Source: Hepsetus odoe (lineage: Eukaryota; Chordata; Actinopteri; Characiformes; Hepsetidae). From it: 64,000 nucleotides of DNA. The DNA lies in NCBI GenBank assembly GCA_017165825.1, contig CM029383.1, positions 13,224,295 through 13,288,294 on the forward strand, given 5' to 3'. The notes below the pieces were generated by a model. The model had not been told where the DNA came from. It ran no database searches and saw only the letters and a program-made list of their open reading frames with translations. Shown here in pieces: positions 33,481-45,700 of the stretch. Position numbers and translations under genes: made by a program. Position 1 is the first letter of the stretch; each line of letters opens with the position of its first letter.

Positions 33481-36400
33481 AAATTGCCTTCTTATTATTT
33501 ATTTATTTTACAAAGGATTTTACTATAGCGAAGGATAGTTTTGTTCTTGTCAACAATTTTTGTGTAAGTACGTGTTGCTGATGGGGTCCTGTGGGCAAAA
33601 CATAAAATGATTTCATGTTGGTGGAGGCGTTTGATATAATCTGCCTCATTTTTAGATCACTGGCTGAACCAAGGGCACTAAACTGACATTGTCAGTGGTG
33701 CTGCATTGAACGCTATCGTCTGATTGCTGATTGTTCACTGTGTCTCTCTTTGACTGCAATGGTCCAAATGCATTACCATTAATTAGTAGTGACATTAAGA
33801 GCTGATTTAACAGCATCCTGAGATAGAGGCAGATGAGGGAAGCATGGGCGTATTGAAGGCGGAGGCCGCCAGCAAGCTGGATGAAGTGAATAGTAGGTTT
33901 AGCTTAAGTCTCAGCTTGTGGTGCTCTTTCTGTGGGTTTGTCATGACTTTCTCATGGTCTGCTGTCGGAATAAAACTGCTGCCAAGCTCTACATACATGC
34001 TAAACACAGTTTTTAAGATTCAAACTCTAGACACTGAAATTACTTGCTAAGCCTCCTCCTTCCGAGGTTGATTTAATTCAGTTCATTCAACTGGGCAGAG
34101 TTACTGAGCACTTAAAGTAACTCCATGTCTCATGCACTATTTAAGCAGACGGTTGAGTTTTACTTGACCCAGAGTTAAAATTGATTATATTTCTTTTGTT
34201 AACTTATCCTTTAAATTTGCTTACCCAGATCTTTTCTAAACTCAAATAATTAAAAAATCCAGTTTTGGTGAAAAACAGAAGAGTTGCGATCGCGAAAACA
34301 AGAACATTAGAGCTTGCTGCTTAAACGCAGGCAGAAAGTGCTGAGAAATGCATAAATGTTGCTGTGGCTTTGAGGTGAGCTCAGTTGTGAGAAAGCACAG
34401 CACCGTTCACAGAGATAGGGGAGTAGGGGTTCATTTTACCATTTGAGCTTACCAGATAACTGAGGTTTGGCCTTTACAATGGCTAGAGATAGAAGAGATG
34501 GTCTTCTAAGTCTTCTCTGTGTTCCTCTTTTTAACTTACTCGCAGCAGGCCTGGCCTAACCTGTAAAACTGAGCTCTGCGTTTACTTTCTGCAAATAATG
34601 GAAGGACGTGGTGTGTGCTGCCTTCAGGTCCTCTCTGGCCCCTGTCAGCTTCGAAAGTGGTGTGGGAGGGAGGATTATGCGCCCTCAGAGATGGCTTTCA
34701 CAGAGCTAATGTACTCTGCCGGCTGTTTGGCTACTGCCGTCACTTTTCATCCACTTGGCCATAAATTGGGCCTTTCTCACCTTAGACTGTTTAACAGTGC
34801 GGTTTCTCAAGGTCTATTGGTTTCTTGAAAGCTTTTTAAGACTGTGCTTTTCAGGTGCTCTTGATGGCTCACTCACGTTATAGTGTCGATTTGTTTAGTT
34901 AGAGCCTGACTACAGTGTCTCAGATATTACTTAATGCATGTGCTTCACAGTCTTAAAAGTAAAGGTTCCTAAATGGTTACAGTTGTTCTTATGTTATTTG
35001 GAGGTTCTTCTCTAGCACGTCTCATTTGCAACAAATGGTTCTGTAGTAAGGTTTTTTTTGTAGGAAATGAGTCTTGTTACTACTTCTAAGTCTTTCTGAG
35101 GGTTTGTTTGAGATTGAGTTTAAGTAGATGAAGTTGTTTTTGACAAAGAGAGACTTTGAGGTACCTCAGTTGCGTTTTTCTCTGATAAATAATTGTGAGT
35201 CTTGTGTTTAACGGTGGATCACTCTCTTTTGGTGGCTTCCCTTTGCAAGTGGGCGTCTGTTAAGTTAGCTTGCTGCTCAGCATGCCTGTGCTGTGCCTCT
35301 GCGTGCATCATGCTCTAGCCCTCTCCACACGGATAAACATATCTCGGTGGTTGTTTGGACCTGCCCACCTTCCAGCCCTCCACCATCTGCTGTGAGTAAA
35401 CAGCAAAGGTTCAGTACGTTACAGGACGCACACCACAACTTGGTGCTTGATCATCATCATTATCCACATCCTCTCAGCATACAGGAGAGCAAACTCATTA
35501 GTCCCCAACAAGTGATGGCGCCAAGGCCTAATGCTGCTGCTAGAAGAAATATCGTGCATAATTAGGAAAAATGGCTGATGTGTGCTAGCGCTTATTATAT
35601 TGAGAAGTACTGAGAGAAATGATTGCGTTTTCTTAAACCAGTAGAACCATGTTATGCAGAAAAGCATCTAGTCAGTCTGGTACAGTGACTTTGTAGAATC
35701 TACCTTGTTTGTCTAACCCTTGAAAGAAGTAGAGCTGATGTTTTATAAATGGACCTAATAAAACACTTGCTTAGACTGCAATTCTTGTTTACTTATTATG
35801 AAAGGAAAGATATTAACTTGTAATTATGAAAATAGCTGCAGTCATCTGCGTAAATTTGGACGCGCCAGGTCAAGGTTTTGTTGATTTAAAAAATGAAAAT
35901 AATAAGCTGGTACACACACTTCCTCTACAGAGAACACTTCTGCACATTATAATGCATGATTACTGACTTAACATACCGGAAAAAAATAAAGCATAATCTG
36001 TTCCCTGTCCAAAAGGTATGGCACTATGTATTTTGTGTTAAGCTCAACAATTATAGACAAACAAAGGAAATTATGCACAACACATTTCCAAAAACTGCCA
36101 CATTAAGGGTGAGTTAACTTACTTTCATAAAATATAACTTTACCTGGGATATTGAAACTTGTGCATACAACGGTATATGCTGTACTCTTTAAAGTTTTAA
36201 AGTTATTTTTTAAATCATGAAACTAATTTTGTGGCATACATTTGCATAAGAGTGATTCTAGTATTAAAATTAAAGTTTCCCCAATGAGAAATGCATAATT
36301 CTGATACTACTGAAATATGTTTCAAGCATGGAAAAAATTATTTAAAAGTAATCTTGCATCAAAAGCAGAACTGAGTTCTCATGATAGATAGATAACTAAA

Positions 36401-36858
36401 TATTAAAATGAATGTAAATACATAATTATGTATATGATGTAATAAATGTATAACTTCAGGTTTACAGAATTGTTAAAATCTTAAAGGAGACACCTTTTTG
36501 GCTAATATTGTGCTGTATTTAAAGCCACATACTGTATGTTGTTATTGTGTTTAAAATGATAAATTGTGACAATGAAGGGATCCAAAACATAAAGATGTTT
36601 GTTATAAAAAAAAACCAAACAAAAGTAACGTATAATGTTGTCTTTGTGTTGAATGGAAGTGAGTGAATAATTTTTTTTTTCTTTATTCTGTCCGAAGAAT
36701 TAAGAACCGAGGCGTTTATGTTGTAATCTCATCTTCCAGCTGTGCATAAATGATGAGCATTATTATGAAACCTAATAAGTACTATAAGTTCTAGGTTTTT
36801 TCAAAAATTCAGCTTTATACCCAATAATTTTCTCAAAAATATTAGATGTTTTTTGCTC

Positions 36859-36883
36859 AACACACACACACACACACACACAC
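36859..36883. repeat. (AC)n microsatellite
   Basis: A short AC tract. Confidence 0.93.
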
Positions 36884-37785
36884 TCACAAACTACAGTCCA
36901 CAGAAATTTTAAACATTTCAATAAAAAGAGAAAAATATGGCACATGTATTTAAAGCAAAAGGTGAGACTTTGTGGTCTCATGAAGTGTGCATGTGGTATC
37001 ACAAATATTGGGGAACCCCCTTTTTTCAGTGCAATCGCTGAAGGTCAGTTGAAGTATTTTCTGGACTGTAGATGTTTGTGTGCCTCTATTTCTGACTCAG
37101 AGTGCTAAAGATGAAACGAAAGTGCAGATGGAGCTGGAAAAAGACAGTGGTGGATGTGAAACTGCGAGTCATTTGCTCAAAGAGACCAACTTGGCTTTTT
37201 TTCCTTTTGACTTCAAGTGGCAGCAAGCCAAAAGGGATAACCAGAAGTTAAAGACCTCTTGTATGAGGACAGAATGTGCTGATGTGCATCTGTAGAACCT
37301 GTAGCTTTAGCATCTGCCCATTTGTCTTTTATATGTCTACTTCAAATCAATAGCTTGTACTTTATTTTCTAATTACAAGGAAAGATCTCAGAATTGTTGG
37401 TAATCGACTATGTGATACAGATACAACAGACAGACAGGCTGGACTTAAAATACTAAAAATACAGGATCCTTTAAAGGGCCAGCTGTGACTGAAAACTAGA
37501 TCATCGTGAGAAGGTAGTACTCTTGGTATCTATTTGAAAGCTCTCCATCATGTTTTGGATGTTTATCACCCTGTGATTCTTCCAGGGAGAGGGTCAGCAG
37601 AATGAGCTGATTATTGCTAATTTGACTTCTTTACAGGCTGAAGCCTTAAAGGTCTTTAAAGTTAATGATCCCAAGATGGATGAAAGGGAAGTTTGTTCTC
37701 CTTCATCTAAGGACCTTCTTCCCAGACGGGCCTCCACTCTCTGCACCCCCACTGCCCCTTCTCTCCCTTACAGCTGCATCCAGCA

Positions 37786-37910
37786 TACACACACACACAC
37801 ACACCCCAACACACTGAAGTTCAAACAACACTGAAGCTGGGACCCGGCGGCCAGATGTTCCAACATATATGGGGGATCTGCCCCCTCTTTCTCCATTGAT
37901 TTTTTTGCTT

Positions 37911-37941
<31 letters not shown>
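37786..37941. repeat. (AC)n and (CT)n microsatellites
   Basis: A short AC tract at 37786-37804 and a CT tract at 37913-37941. Confidence 0.93.
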
Positions 37942-37946
<5 letters not shown>

Positions 37947-39559
37947 TTCATCCCCCACATCTACTCTCTACATGTTCTTACATGCCAGATTTCCTTTTTT
38001 CCTTTGGTGTTGATGCCATGTTTGATGATCATGGGTTCCTGGTAGAATATTGCCGGAACTTCTGTAACACACTGTGGTGTGTTGGTCAAGCAGTGATGAT
38101 TGAAACATTATTAAGGGGTAAATTTAGCACAGCACTACTGGTGCTTCCTCTATGAGGGTTTAGCTCCTGTACTAATGAAAGTCTCTGACATCTACATCAA
38201 ATATAGTGTTTTTCAAATATTTCACCATTGAAACGACTGAATACAAATGAGATACTTTCTGTGTACATGTGTGTCTATACCAAAACATTAACCATTATAA
38301 AACAAAGTAACACTGTCTACATCTGCATGGATTAGCATTACATGGGAACATAACATTTATGTTTGGAAGGACATGAATGGAATAAAATTTTAGCACAGCA
38401 GTCCAGGATTACCCAGTCATTCTGCTCTTCTGGTGTGTGATACATTCATCGTTATATCAGTATGAAATAATTTTAACCCCAGCTAGATCTATTTCAGATG
38501 GCAAGGAGAATTTATTTACTGCATGCCTCACAGAAAAAGTCAACTGAAAGTGTGTGACAGATTGAAGCAAAAAATGAAAGGATTTACAAGGTGCAAAGAA
38601 GTCACTCAAGAAGTAAAAACTAATACAAATACATTATGATAATATTGGTCTGAAAGGCACAGGTAAACAGTTGTTTGTCTGTTTTTGAGAATGGTCTCAA
38701 AAATAGTTTTGAGAACGGTTGACATGCCTCACCATGTCAACTTCTGATTCTAGTGACTAGGGGTGTGTAGAAGGCCTGTATTTTCTTTTTTCTTTTTTCA
38801 GCATAGCAGAACTGTAGCAATGTGTTCAGACCTCTTAATAATAAAACATCAGATAGCTTTAACTTTACAGTAACTTTAAAGCTAAAACAATACTACTGTG
38901 CAACATAATTTCGGATGCTCTGGTATAGACAGTCTGTTGACATGTAGCGTTAAGCTCAGATCTGCTGAAGAGGGTGACGTTTCTGCAGTTTAGACACAAG
39001 CTGCTGTAGGTCTGAGGCTCATTTGGGTATCTGGGCTTTGCTCCTTACTCTCTGCCGGAGGTTAAGTGTTCTGGGAGTGGAGCGAGTAAATGCAGGGAGG
39101 GGGAAAAACCCAGTTACATCCTGTTCATGTGTTTCCTTTCTGCTTTTACCCTCTTATTATCACTGCACATGTGTACACACACAAACACATGCTTTCCCAC
39201 TCTCACATACACACAATGTCATCACCTTTTCATACCTGATCAGGACCCTTTAGGCTGCCCTCTACCTGAAAACTGACCTCTACTTTAAATCGCACACAAA
39301 AATATGCACTACTGCTCTCCTTTTCTGGCAAATGTCTCTCTTAGCAAACTCAGCCACCCCGTTCTGTCATTTTCCCCAACAGGGTGTGTTGGGGGAGGCT
39401 TTGTTTTGGCTAATGTCATCTGGAAAAGCTGTGCCATCAAACACTGAACGCCTGCACTCACACACATGAATGCACAGCAAAGGACTCAACTAATTACTGA
39501 GCGCCTTTTTGTTTGTCATTCTGATAAATGTCACAACATCTGGTTTCTCATCTCTCCCA

Positions 39560-39910
39560 TGCATTTTCTCTCTCTCTCTCTCACGCTCTTTCTCTCGCTC
39601 TCTTTATCTGTCTTGCTCTCTCATCTCTTTGTGTGTGTCTCTCTCTCTCCGTCTCTCCCTTTCTTTCTCTCTTTCTGTCTTTTTTTTTTTTCTTTTACAC
39701 TTTACCCTTTTGTTCTGTATATCCCTCTATCAAGTTAACTCTGTCCCTGTCACTCCTTCTCTTTAGACATTTTCAGGCTTTCTCACTATCTAATTCTCTC
39801 TCTCTCTCTCTCTCTTTCTCTCCCGCTCCCACTCACTTGTTGTCTCTCTATCTTTTTCTCTCTCTGGGGTCACAGGTAACCCTGTGTGTGTGTGTGTTTG
39901 TGTGTGTGTT
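39560..39910. repeat. Pyrimidine-rich low-complexity tract ending in (TG)n
   Basis: About 300 bp of imperfect CT-rich sequence on the sense strand of the intron, followed by GTGTG repeats at 39883-39910. The serine/leucine-rich open frames in all three forward frames are artefacts of the composition. Confidence 0.92.
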
Positions 39911-40469
39911 TTCTGAGTGGGTGGCTGGTGCACTTTCCATTGCAATGTGAATAAATGTCTGTTTGTGTGTGTAATAAGAGCTCTGTCTGTCTGAGTGCGA
40001 AGTGTCTCTACATGTCTCGCTGTGTCTGCTAGTTTTAGCTGAACAGACCACAGAGCAGGTGGGACGTCAGGGCTGATTCAGATCAACCCGGGGGGCAAAT
40101 CAATAACAAGTCTGACAGCCGGACCTCAAAGCCTTTTGCAGGAAAGATTATCAAAGATTGTAGATGGGACAAAAAAAGAGAAAGGGCCTTTGTTTTTGTT
40201 GTTTTTTTTTTTTTTTTTGGTTCAAGTCATCCACTGTTTCATGTCTGTGCATGTGCTGCAGGTTGGATTCCTCTTAGCAGATGTGCATTAAAGAGTATGA
40301 CTGCATGTTTTTTCATTAGAACTGGGACGGGGGAGTGCTCTTTGGTTGTGTGTGTGTGTCTGCAGGAAAAGCATTGGGGTGTAGGGGTAGTTTGGTGATA
40401 TGTTGTGGGTGTCCACATGGGATATGTCTTTGTGACTTGTGTAAGTTTGACTGACATGTTTGATTTATT

Positions 40470-40471
<2 letters not shown>

Positions 40472-40509
<38 letters not shown>
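40472..40509. repeat. (TG)n microsatellite
   Basis: A perfect TG tract of about 38 bp. Confidence 0.96.
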
Positions 40510-40510
<1 letters not shown>

Positions 40511-40851
40511 GGTGCATGTGTGTCTGTTCTTCATGTGGTTATGGGGCATATATGAGTGAGAAAGCAGTATATTAGGTGAGCGCACACACACGCACACGCA
40601 TTCACACATGCACATACACTACTTCTCCTACACACCAGCAGGGCTTCTGAGCACTGAGGTCTCATTGGCAGTGTTTGAGATGATCCACAGAGTTCAAAAC
40701 TTGCTGTGAGCAATGCATGTTTTACCATTCAGAATTAACAAAAATATTATCATATACTTTGTTTTTTTATTATAGAAAAAGTACAGAATATTAAGTTTAA
40801 TATACAGTACTGTGCAAAAGTTTTAGGCAGGTGTGAAAAAATGCTGTAAAC

Positions 40852-41039
40852 ATTTACACTTTATGGCATTTAGCAGACGCTCTTATCCAGAGCGACTTAC
40901 ATGTTCTGATTACAGGGACAGTCCCCCTGGAGCAACTCAGGGTTAAGGGTCTTGCTCAGGGACCCAGTGGTGGTAGTGCTGGAGGTGGGATTCGAACCGG
41001 GGACCTCTTGAACCAGAGGCAAGTACCCTACCACTACGG
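40852..41039 (-). repeat. Fish dispersed repeat with tRNA-like head, minus orientation
   Basis: Contains GGCATTTAGCAGACGCTCTT and CCAGAGCGACTTACATG, a motif set recalled as very common across teleost genomes, then GGGTCTTGCTCAGGGACCC. It ends in a tRNA-like head whose B box is the inverse of GGATTCGAACCGG (40989-41001). It is inserted within the Tc1-like element. Confidence 0.7.
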
Positions 41040-41189
41040 GAGACGGGGGACGCACCCTGGACAGGTCGCCAACCCATCGCAGGGAGGAGCGGGACGGGGA
41101 CGGCACCTTGCTCAGGGCAACCCATTGGGAAGGGGTTCGAACCCCCGATCATGTGGCCAACACCCTAACCACTAGGCCACCACTGCCCC
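41040..41189 (-). repeat. Chimeric tRNA-derived SINE, minus orientation
   Basis: The minus-strand head is GGGGCAGTGGTGGCCTAGTG (41170-41189), the B box is near 41130-41143 (GGGTTCGAACCCC), and the tail contains GATGGGTTGGCGACCTGTCC. This is the same head and switched tail as the copy at 4701, but it is truncated before the GGATGGATA end. Confidence 0.82.
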
Positions 41190-41531
41190 TACTGTATTTT
41201 GTTGATTGATGAAAATAAATGATTAACACTTCCATTTTTGAAAGCATTGTTTGTTTACAGCATTTTTTCACGCCTGCCTAAAACATTTGCACAGTACTGT
41301 ATACATGTAAAAACTGCTAAAATTCTTGGTGAAATTCTTTCCAAAAAAATCTGTCCCATTTTTGAGTCTTAGGGGTGAAGTCATCTCAAACTAGCAGAGA
41401 GTTGTTTTGAGCAGGATTTCACAGATAAATGTGTCAGAAGCTACAAAAGCAAAATTAGGTAGTGATTATTTGAAAGATTTGCTTGGTTTACTTGTGGAGT
41501 TTGCACAATGCTATTTTCAGAGCGTTTAACC

Positions 41532-41532
41532 T

Positions 41533-41565
<33 letters not shown>
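41532..41565. repeat. (TG)n microsatellite
   Basis: A perfect TG tract. Confidence 0.95.
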
Positions 41566-41567
<2 letters not shown>

Positions 41568-42465
41568 ATGCTTGTGTGCCTGTGTGCAAGTGTAAGAGTT
41601 TTCGAAGAACATGATTAAGTGGACTGAGCTGTTTTCTTGTCATGGGGGGCAGTGGCTTTACACTTGGCTTGTGCTGTCGCTGGCTGATGATGCGATCGCT
41701 ATGGAAACTCTGTGGGGCTATTTGTCATCATTTTCATGATGTGGCCTTGGTGGTCTGACTTTCACACCAAGATGAGTGGGAACTAGGACTGAGCGTGTGC
41801 CGAACTCACCCCAGCCTTTAATGTGATCACATCACATTTCCCTCTCTCTCTCTATCACTCAAAGTGAAAGATGTGTCACCCAGCACGGTGTGTGATGTTT
41901 ATCCTCCATACTGTCAAACGTACTATGTGCTAACGGTCTCGCTCTCTCTATCTCTCTATCAGAAACTGTCCACTTTCAGGGTGTGTGCCTTTGATGGACA
42001 CCGTTAACTGACCTTTAACGTTGTACAATGCATTAAACAGACTGGGTTGTTTCTTAATGTTTGGTGACCTTAAGTAACATCTTTCTTTGGGCTGCCCCAC
42101 ACCCCCCACTGATGATATTATGCATTGTTCTTATGCAAAATAAAGAATAATTAATTTCGTTTCATCTATCTAATCAGGTGGGGTAAAAAAAAAAAGGCAA
42201 TTTCCAAAAAGTCCCCTTGCTTTTGCTAAAACCTCTTACTCTAAGACATGACCCTGCGCAGAATAGCAATTCAGACAGTGTGTGTATGTGTGGCCCCAAT
42301 TTCATTAAGTACTTTATTCTTTGAATCTTGGAGGCCTACATAGGCCTCTGATAACTTTGTTTCTAATCAGGTTAATTAGACTGCTGTCTTCAACAGATGT
42401 TTTTAATTAAGTTAAGTTGTGGAAGTGCTTTGACCTGCTCCCCCCTTCCTGTGCAGGCATAGTGT

Positions 42466-42466
<1 letters not shown>

Positions 42467-42507
<41 letters not shown>
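42467..42507. repeat. (CT)n microsatellite
   Basis: A CT tract of about 40 bp. Shorter GA-rich stretches at 42550-42570 and 42675-42706 are complementary in composition. Confidence 0.95.
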
Positions 42508-42729
42508 CAGAGCCTCAGCACCGAATGAGCCTTGAGACATCACTGAGTGAAAGAGAGAGAGAGGCAGAGAGTGTGATAAGGTGGAGATCCTCCAGCAGCT
42601 CTGCTCCACTGGAGCCCATATTGATCTGCTGTGGGCAGCGGGGAGCGGCAGCCCATAAACAGCTTCATTACTGGAAAGAGAAAGAAAGGGAGAGAGAAAG
42701 AAAGATATGCTGAGTGAGGGATCATTTTC

Positions 42730-45700
42730 TTATCCCAATAGGAAGGCTGTGTAGTATGAGTTCCGCTCTCTTTGCTTTCTCAGCCGACCTTTGTTGAGCT
42801 GGTCTCAGGCTTAAGGTTAGGAACATCTAGAATGAAAACTGGATTTGGTATCAGTTCTGAAATCAGAAATCAAGTATGGGTTTAAGGAACTGGTCATAAA
42901 TTTAAGAATTGTGCTTAGTACTAAGGTCGCCATGATTTACTGATGAAAATGTACTTCCTAGGCCATTATGCATGCTTTAATTTCTTTAGCTGGTGGGAAC
43001 CTGAACCTAGAGGATGCATTTTTATGCCATTTCTGAGTTGGTATGTATTTTAAGTATAGTTGAATGCAAAAGCTTCTAATGGCATTACAGATAAAATGTT
43101 AATTTTGCTAATATTTGAGGAGTTATGTGAACACAGCCTTTCCAGCAAAATATTTTATAAAACTTACAAATGTATGCAGGTGCTTTTGTGGCATGCGCTT
43201 CAAAAATAATTGGGCGAAAGCTTTTGAATGCAACTCAAAAAAAAAAAAAAGTTAAATCTTTTTTAGAAAAAAAAAAATTCCTAGCTTGTCATTTGTATTT
43301 TGGAAATGTTTGCAGGTCTGAATAGTTTAGGTCTGTTATCAGCTCTGGTATTTTAAAAACTCTGGAATGAATGAACGAATGAACTAACTCTTAGTTACTG
43401 ACTAAACCGGGTCAGCCCCGCTTTAAATTAATGTTCTGTTTTCTTCCTGGATCGCATGTGCATGTGCTTCTGTGTGATCATGTATCTGTGATGCTGCATG
43501 CATCTCATTGCAGTAATGTCCATACATGAACATAAAAACGGAGCCCAGCTGCTGCCTCTGTACTCTTACAACTGTTTTACTGCTGGCTGGACAACTATGG
43601 CCGTTGTCATTTCCTAAAGCGATCAGCACACACTCAGCCCACTTTAATAGCATTGTGCCAGGAAACAGGATGTAGCACTAACAAAGTTAACGCTTCTTTT
43701 GTTTACAGTGAAGAATCCTAACAGCTGTAAACAAAGCCCATGGCTGGCTTGTGGAGATGTATGTAGAGAATGTATTTCTGTGTTGTTCCTCATGTTTGTG
43801 TTTATGAATCAGGCATTAATATGCACCACAGAGCAGTATAATTTCAGATTAGTGAGAACAGTACTAGATTGACACATCCTGTCTTGTCCTTTATGAGTGT
43901 TCTGTGAGATATAGTGTTTGTGTTTGGTGCGCACGCGTTTCTGTTGATTATGGACATGTTTTGCTATATAACTGTCTCTTTGACTTGTGACCTGATGATC
44001 AATATCATTAGGGGGTTTCTAGGTAAGAAATGACATTTTGCAAAAGGTTACGTTCACTTAATAACATGGAGCTGTGCATCTGATGTTAACTGCTGTTGAG
44101 CTAACATACACAGACATGTGCAATCCACTTTTAAGAGTTATTTTTGATGTTATTTTATATGTGGTGCATCTTCCTTTTAATGGGCCATTAGGTTCAAAGT
44201 TTTAAATTGTACTTGAGGATGTTGGCAGATAAACTGAAATTAGGTGGGTTATAGATACATGTCACGTAGCTGTATGGGTTATAGATGGCACGTTAGATAC
44301 GGTGTGGTGAAATATTAGATAATGTAAGAGGTGATGTTGCAATAAGCTTAAATATATCAGTTGGTCATGTATCCTGTAAAAAGTTCTTAAACAGACTGAC
44401 ACTCTTCTAAAATCTGATTTGCTAAATCACCTACAGTGTCATGTGAAAACACTATATGCACACCAGTATGTCCAACCTCACAATTCTGTACGAATGTGAT
44501 GAACTATGATGGATTACGGTTTAAATGGCTCCTTTATTAACAACAAAGCCTTTGAATTAAAGTATTTTTTACATTTACTTTAATAACTACCGACAAACCG
44601 CAAGAGCCAATGTAAGAGTGGAAATAGCGCATGGAAAATTAGCATCTTGTCTGGATGTGGTTGTTTGGCATGCAGACAGAAAATCTATTAAACATTATTG
44701 TTGTTGGTGGTGGTGGTGGTGGGTTTTTTTTTTTTTTTTTTAGTTCTTCTTCTGTCTTGATTATGACTTTGTCAGTGTTTTCAGTGACCCTAAATTGATT
44801 TTTTTTCCTTTCTTTTTTTTTTTTGTGCTGGTAGTTCTTTTAACATTTTAACAGTAGAGTCACAATCATATATTCTGTTATTCTGCATCACATGCAGAAA
44901 GTAGCTTCCTCCCCGGACTGATCTCACTCATGCGCTGAGATCTTATCTCCGTGGACACAGACACTTGCACAGGAAGTAACCATGTCGTAGTGTCCTTCAC
45001 ATGACCGTGATGTCACAGTTTCCTGAGTTTTCCTAGCAGGAATGTACTTCCGAGCTCTCTCTGTGTTTGAGATACAAGGCCTGGGCCGTTTTTGTAAGAA
45101 GAGTGATGATAATGAAGCTTAGTATTTGCTGCTGTAAGCTTCAAAAGTTTATGAACTGAATAACGGGGGCAACATTCTGAAACCACAGATGTTATCCTGG
45201 GATAAGTGCTGGCAAAATCATGTCAGGGAAACACTTTAGACTACATTTCAAGTAAATGCACGCACTCACACACAGCCTGCCTCTAAACAAAGAGGTCACG
45301 GAATTCATGAGGGAAGTGCATTTGCAGAGATGAGAGTTTTTGTTGAAGTGGACAATGATTGTTCATGATGCTAAGATATTACAGAAATGAAAATATCCTG
45401 GATGTTCAGCTGGAAAAGACCTGATAACCCCTTAAACTGTAGGTTTATTAGTCTGTTGTTAGTAAACAACAGTTGATGGGTTGATGGGTTAGTGGGTTGA
45501 TAGTTATTACGTAATTACCTGATGACATGCATTTGGGTTGATTGCAGTTATTTAAGCTCTGTTTCCTTTTATGCTTAAACGGCAAGAAAGAGGATATAAA
45601 TGACCCGCATTTGGTCAAATACACAAGCTACACACAAGTTTCAAAATCACAGGTCAATGTTATTAATTTTCTAAATAGAATTTTTAAAAGCTTAAACAAT

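Larger units (their letters stand above)
30490..36850 (+). other. cblb intron, first 6 kb: mostly unique sequence
   Basis: No exon, SINE or transposon is recognised. Apart from the poly-T tract (31496), a G-rich run near 31380-31394 and a short AT tract near 32640-32680, this is the least repetitive part of the window. Minimal repeat content near a promoter can reflect regulatory load. Confidence 0.5.
40805..41299. mobile_element. Tc1-like non-autonomous element carrying nested SINE-type repeats
   Basis: Outer ends are CAGTACTGTGCAAAAGTTTT (40805-40824) and its inverse ending CACAGTACTG (41290-41299), each flanked by TA, the Tc1 target duplication. The left arm survives only to about 40851 (GTAAAC). 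The right arm survives from about 41190. The interior is replaced by two SINE-type repeats, listed separately. No transposase sequence remains. Confidence 0.88.

Noticed and set aside
43236..43276. Paired poly-A runs, considered as a processed pseudogene tail
   Set aside because: No upstream coding similarity and no flanking duplication; simple A-rich sequence.
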